The notes under the pieces are model-generated. The model was not told the origin of the DNA, did no database searches, and was given only the letters and a program-made list of their open reading frames with translations. Positions 5,719-8,015 of a stretch of DNA of 8,015 nt are shown piece after piece (the first letter of the stretch is position 1; every line of letters begins with the position of its first letter). The DNA comes from Thermoplasmata archaeon (GTDB lineage: Archaea > Thermoplasmatota > Thermoplasmata > Lutacidiplasmatales > UBA184): positions 1 through 8,015 of the forward strand of contig JASHSA010000044.1 in the NCBI GenBank assembly GCA_030037035.1. The letters are read 5' to 3'. A program made the translations under genes and the position numbers.

Positions 5719-8015
5719 ATGCTCCGCCGGCGGACGTGGCTTGCGGTCGCAGTGGCGCTGCTCGTCGCGGTCCCTGCCGCGACGCGCTGGGAGGGGAGTA
5801 CGCCGCATCCTCCGGCCGCTCCCTCGAGCGGGCTGACGACCGACGTCGCGCCCGTGCCGGTCGGCAGCGCGGTCGCCCCGCTCGCCTCGGAGGCGCCGGT
5901 CCTGCTGAGCTTCACGCTCGCGTTCTCCAACGCGAGCCGACTCGCCTCCGACCTCGCGGCGGTGATCGACCCGCAGAGCCCGCGGTACCGTCAGTTCCTG
6001 ACGTACTCCGAGTTCGAACGAGAGTTCGGGCCGAGCCCGAGCAGTGTCGCCAGCGTTTCCCGGACCCTCGACGCCGACGGCGCCACGTCCGTGAGCGTCG
6101 CTCCCGGGGGGCTGGCGGTCGAGGCGGTGATGACGCCGACGGCCGCCGACCGGCTCCTGGACGTCCAGCTCGTCGCGGTGACCCCTCCTGGAGGAGCTAC
6201 CGGCTTCACGGCGATCGGTTCTCCGAAACTTCCGGCGGGACTGGTGGGGGCGGTCACCGGGATCGACGGCCTTTCCGACCTGGACGAGGGATCGCCGATT
6301 GCACGGACCGAGACCGAGCAGGGCGAACCCGCCCCGGTCGGAACGGCGACGTCGCAGTTCGTTCAGGACGGAGCGTTCGGGGGGGATTGGTTCATCGGGA
6401 CCGACTATGCCCAGGCCTACGGAGCGACGGAACTCCTTCCCGGCAATGCGGACAGCGTCCACGGGGCGACGTACCCCACGGGCGTCGCGGTCGCGACCCT
6501 CCTCGCGAGCGGATACAATCTCGACACCGCTACCGCCCTTCCGCCGTGGGACCCTAGCGTCGTCGACGCCTACTTCAACCAGACGTTCCCCGCCGCCTGG
6601 CCCCACCCCACGCTCACCGGGGTCGGGGTCGACGTTCCCGGGGCGAGCGCTCCGCTCCCCCCCGGCTCGTTCCACGGGGTCAACGACTCGCTCGGCTTCG
6701 AGACCGAGAACTCGCTCGACCTCGAGATGGCGGGAAGCCTCGCCCCGGGGGCGTCGCTCTACAACTTCTACTTCAACGGGGCCGTCCTCGTCAACCCGAC
6801 CGTCCTCGCGCCGGTCTCGGAGTACCTTGCCGACGACCTCGGGGCGGCGCTCTCGTACGACTACGGGTCGGCGAAGCTCGCGGCGATCTCCTGCTCCTTC
6901 GGCGTGCCGGACCTCGTCGACGCCAACTGGAACGCCGACCTGACGATGGCCGCCGCGATGGGCGTCACCGTCGTCGCGGCGAGCGGCGACCAGGGGGACG
7001 CCCCGGCCGCGGAGACCGGCCGGAACGAGACCGCCTGGCCGCTCTGGCCGTCGACCGCGGCGTACAACACCTCCGGCGTCGTCTCGGTCGGGGGGGTGAG
7101 CGTCGGCCTCGTCGGGTCCGCGACCGCGGTCTACTCCCCGAGCAAGCCGCTCAACGCCACCTACGACCCGACGGTGAGCGGGTTCTCGAGCGTCACCACC
7201 TGGTGGGACACCGAGGGTGGACCCGGGACGTACGCCGGCTCGGAGGGAGGAACGAGCCTCACGTACGCGGAGCCGGACTGGCAGTTCGACTCCGCCGCAC
7301 AGTGGCCGATCGTGAACACGACCGAGCGGGAAGGGTTCGACCAGCTCGGACGTGCCGTACCGGACGTCGCCTTCCCGGCGAACGAGACGATCGCGTTCGT
7401 CTCCGCCGACTCCGAAGGGACGCCGTACTTCGGCGTCCTCGGCGGGACGAGCATCGCCGCGCCGGTCTTCGCCGGCATGCTCGCGGACGTCTTTGCCGTC
7501 GAGAACGCGACCGTCCCCGGCTTCGACGGGCTCGGCTTCCTCGACCCGGAGCTCTACCGGACCGCGAGCTACTACTGGGCCAACCCCGGCGGCGCCAACG
7601 ACCCGTTCCTGCCCGTCGTCCACGGCCACAACGACCTGTTCTCCGCCGCGAAGGGCTGGAACCCGACGACCGGCTGGGGCGGGATCTACGCCCCGCTGTT
7701 CCTCGCGCTCGACAAGAACACGACGGTCCTCGAGTACGCCTACACCGGCCCGACGCCGTCGCTGCCGCCCCCCCGGGCGAGCGGCCTGCCGTGGCTCGAG
7801 ATCGGCGAGATCGCGGCGGGGGCGGCGTCGGTCGCCTTGCTCGCGGCGTACCTGATCGGGGCGACGCGGCGCCACGAGCGGCGGACGGTACCGATGCCGC
7901 CGTCCGCGGCGCCCCCGGTGCCGCCCCCGGCGTGGGGGAACCTCCCGCCTCCCACCGGCGCCTTCGCTACGTTCTCCTGCCCGACGTGCGGCGCCGACCG
8001 CCCGGCCGAGCCGGG
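5719..8015 (+). CDS. Membrane-anchored S53 family (sedolisin/kumamolisin) serine protease, C-terminus beyond window
   Basis: An open frame of 765 residues with no stop before the right edge. A signal peptide (basic start, hydrophobic 7-21) is followed by a pro-kumamolisin activation domain at about 60-160, including DPQSPRYRQFL (84-94). The catalytic domain spans about 229-668. Glu330 and Asp334 form the E-x3-D pair, Asp424 in ASGDQG is the oxyanion residue, and Ser578 in GGTSIAAP is the nucleophile. NDLFSAAKGWNPTTGWG (638-654) resembles the calcium-binding end. All catalytic residues are present, so activity is expected; S53 enzymes typically work at acid pH outside the cell. A transmembrane helix (695-715) is followed by arginines, a proline-rich stretch and CPTCG (754-758), the first half of a probable zinc ribbon on the cytoplasmic side. 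Ten N-x-S/T sequons lie before the helix. ATG 5719 is chosen by promoter spacing; an in-frame GTG at 5710 is possible. Divergent from the HIT gene. Confidence 0.92.
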   Translation, partial: MLRRRTWLAVAVALLVAVPAATRWEGSTPHPPAAPSSGLTTDVAPVPVGSAVAPLASEAPVLLSFTLAFSNASRLASDLAAVIDPQSPRYRQFLTYSEFEREFGPSPSSVASVSRTLDADGATSVSVAPGGLAVEAVMTPTAADRLLDVQLVAVTPPGGATGFTAIGSPKLPAGLVGAVTGIDGLSDLDEGSPIARTETEQGEPAPVGTATSQFVQDGAFGGDWFIGTDYAQAYGATELLPGNADSVHGATYPTGVAVATLLASGYNLDTATALPPWDPSVVDAYFNQTFPAAWPHPTLTGVGVDVPGASAPLPPGSFHGVNDSLGFETENSLDLEMAGSLAPGASLYNFYFNGAVLVNPTVLAPVSEYLADDLGAALSYDYGSAKLAAISCSFGVPDLVDANWNADLTMAAAMGVTVVAASGDQGDAPAAETGRNETAWPLWPSTAAYNTSGVVSVGGVSVGLVGSATAVYSPSKPLNATYDPTVSGFSSVTTWWDTEGGPGTYAGSEGGTSLTYAEPDWQFDSAAQWPIVNTTEREGFDQLGRAVPDVAFPANETIAFVSADSEGTPYFGVLGGTSIAAPVFAGMLADVFAVENATVPGFDGLGFLDPELYRTASYYWANPGGANDPFLPVVHGHNDLFSAAKGWNPTTGWGGIYAPLFLALDKNTTVLEYAYTGPTPSLPPPRASGLPWLEIGEIAAGAASVALLAAYLIGATRRHERRTVPMPPSAAPPVPPPAWGNLPPPTGAFATFSCPTCGADRPAEP

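Noticed and set aside
5629..7875. Upstream extension of the HIT frame antisense to the protease gene
   Set aside because: The HIT family starts at 5628; the extension is Arg/Gly/Val-rich shadow opposite the S53 gene.
1..8015. tRNA, rRNA, CRISPR, insertion sequence, prophage or defence genes
   Set aside because: No cloverleaf, regular spaced repeats, transposase motif or terminal inverted repeats were seen; the window is filled by the listed genes.

Overview
This is a gene-dense, very GC-rich window (well above two-thirds G+C by eye) that reads as archaeal. It carries an archaeal-type leucyl-tRNA synthetase, a MEMO1-family protein and a TATA-like promoter about 25-35 bases before nearly every first-in-unit start codon, with almost no leader. 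A secreted S53 (sedolisin/kumamolisin) protease with a membrane anchor, many N-glycosylation sequons and a cytoplasmic Cys-x2-Cys points to a heterotrophic, possibly acid-adapted lineage. A GC-rich Thermoplasmatota relative is my best guess, but this is inference and no sequence search was run.

Layout: (1) 1-136, minus: the N-terminal 45 residues of QueE (7-carboxy-7-deazaguanine synthase), cut by the left edge. (2) 137-233: a divergent promoter region. (3) 234-3185, plus: leuS, with an intact HIGH-type motif and editing site but an altered KMSKS loop. (4) 3089-5628, minus: four co-directional genes transcribed as HIT protein, MEMO1 family, dCTP deaminase, GNAT acetyltransferase. They are tightly packed, with a 6-base gap, a 27-base gap and an ATGA overlap. 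The last gene converges on leuS and the two coding regions overlap by 97 bases. (5) 5629-5718: a second divergent promoter region. (6) 5719 to the right edge, plus: the S53 protease, open at the window end.

The genes are mostly housekeeping: translation (leuS), tRNA 7-deazaguanine modification (queE), pyrimidine nucleotide metabolism (dcd), a nucleotide hydrolase/transferase of the HIT family and a putative metal-binding MEMO protein. The protease is the one clearly environment-facing gene. No mobile element, CRISPR array, tRNA, rRNA or defence system was seen, and no intergenic gap reaches 300 bases. The points most worth a second look are the dcd TATA box, which shares bases with the MEMO stop codon and sits in a GC hairpin; the atypical leuS signature loop; the mutual 3' tails of leuS and the GNAT gene; and the architecture and uneven codon use of the protease gene.
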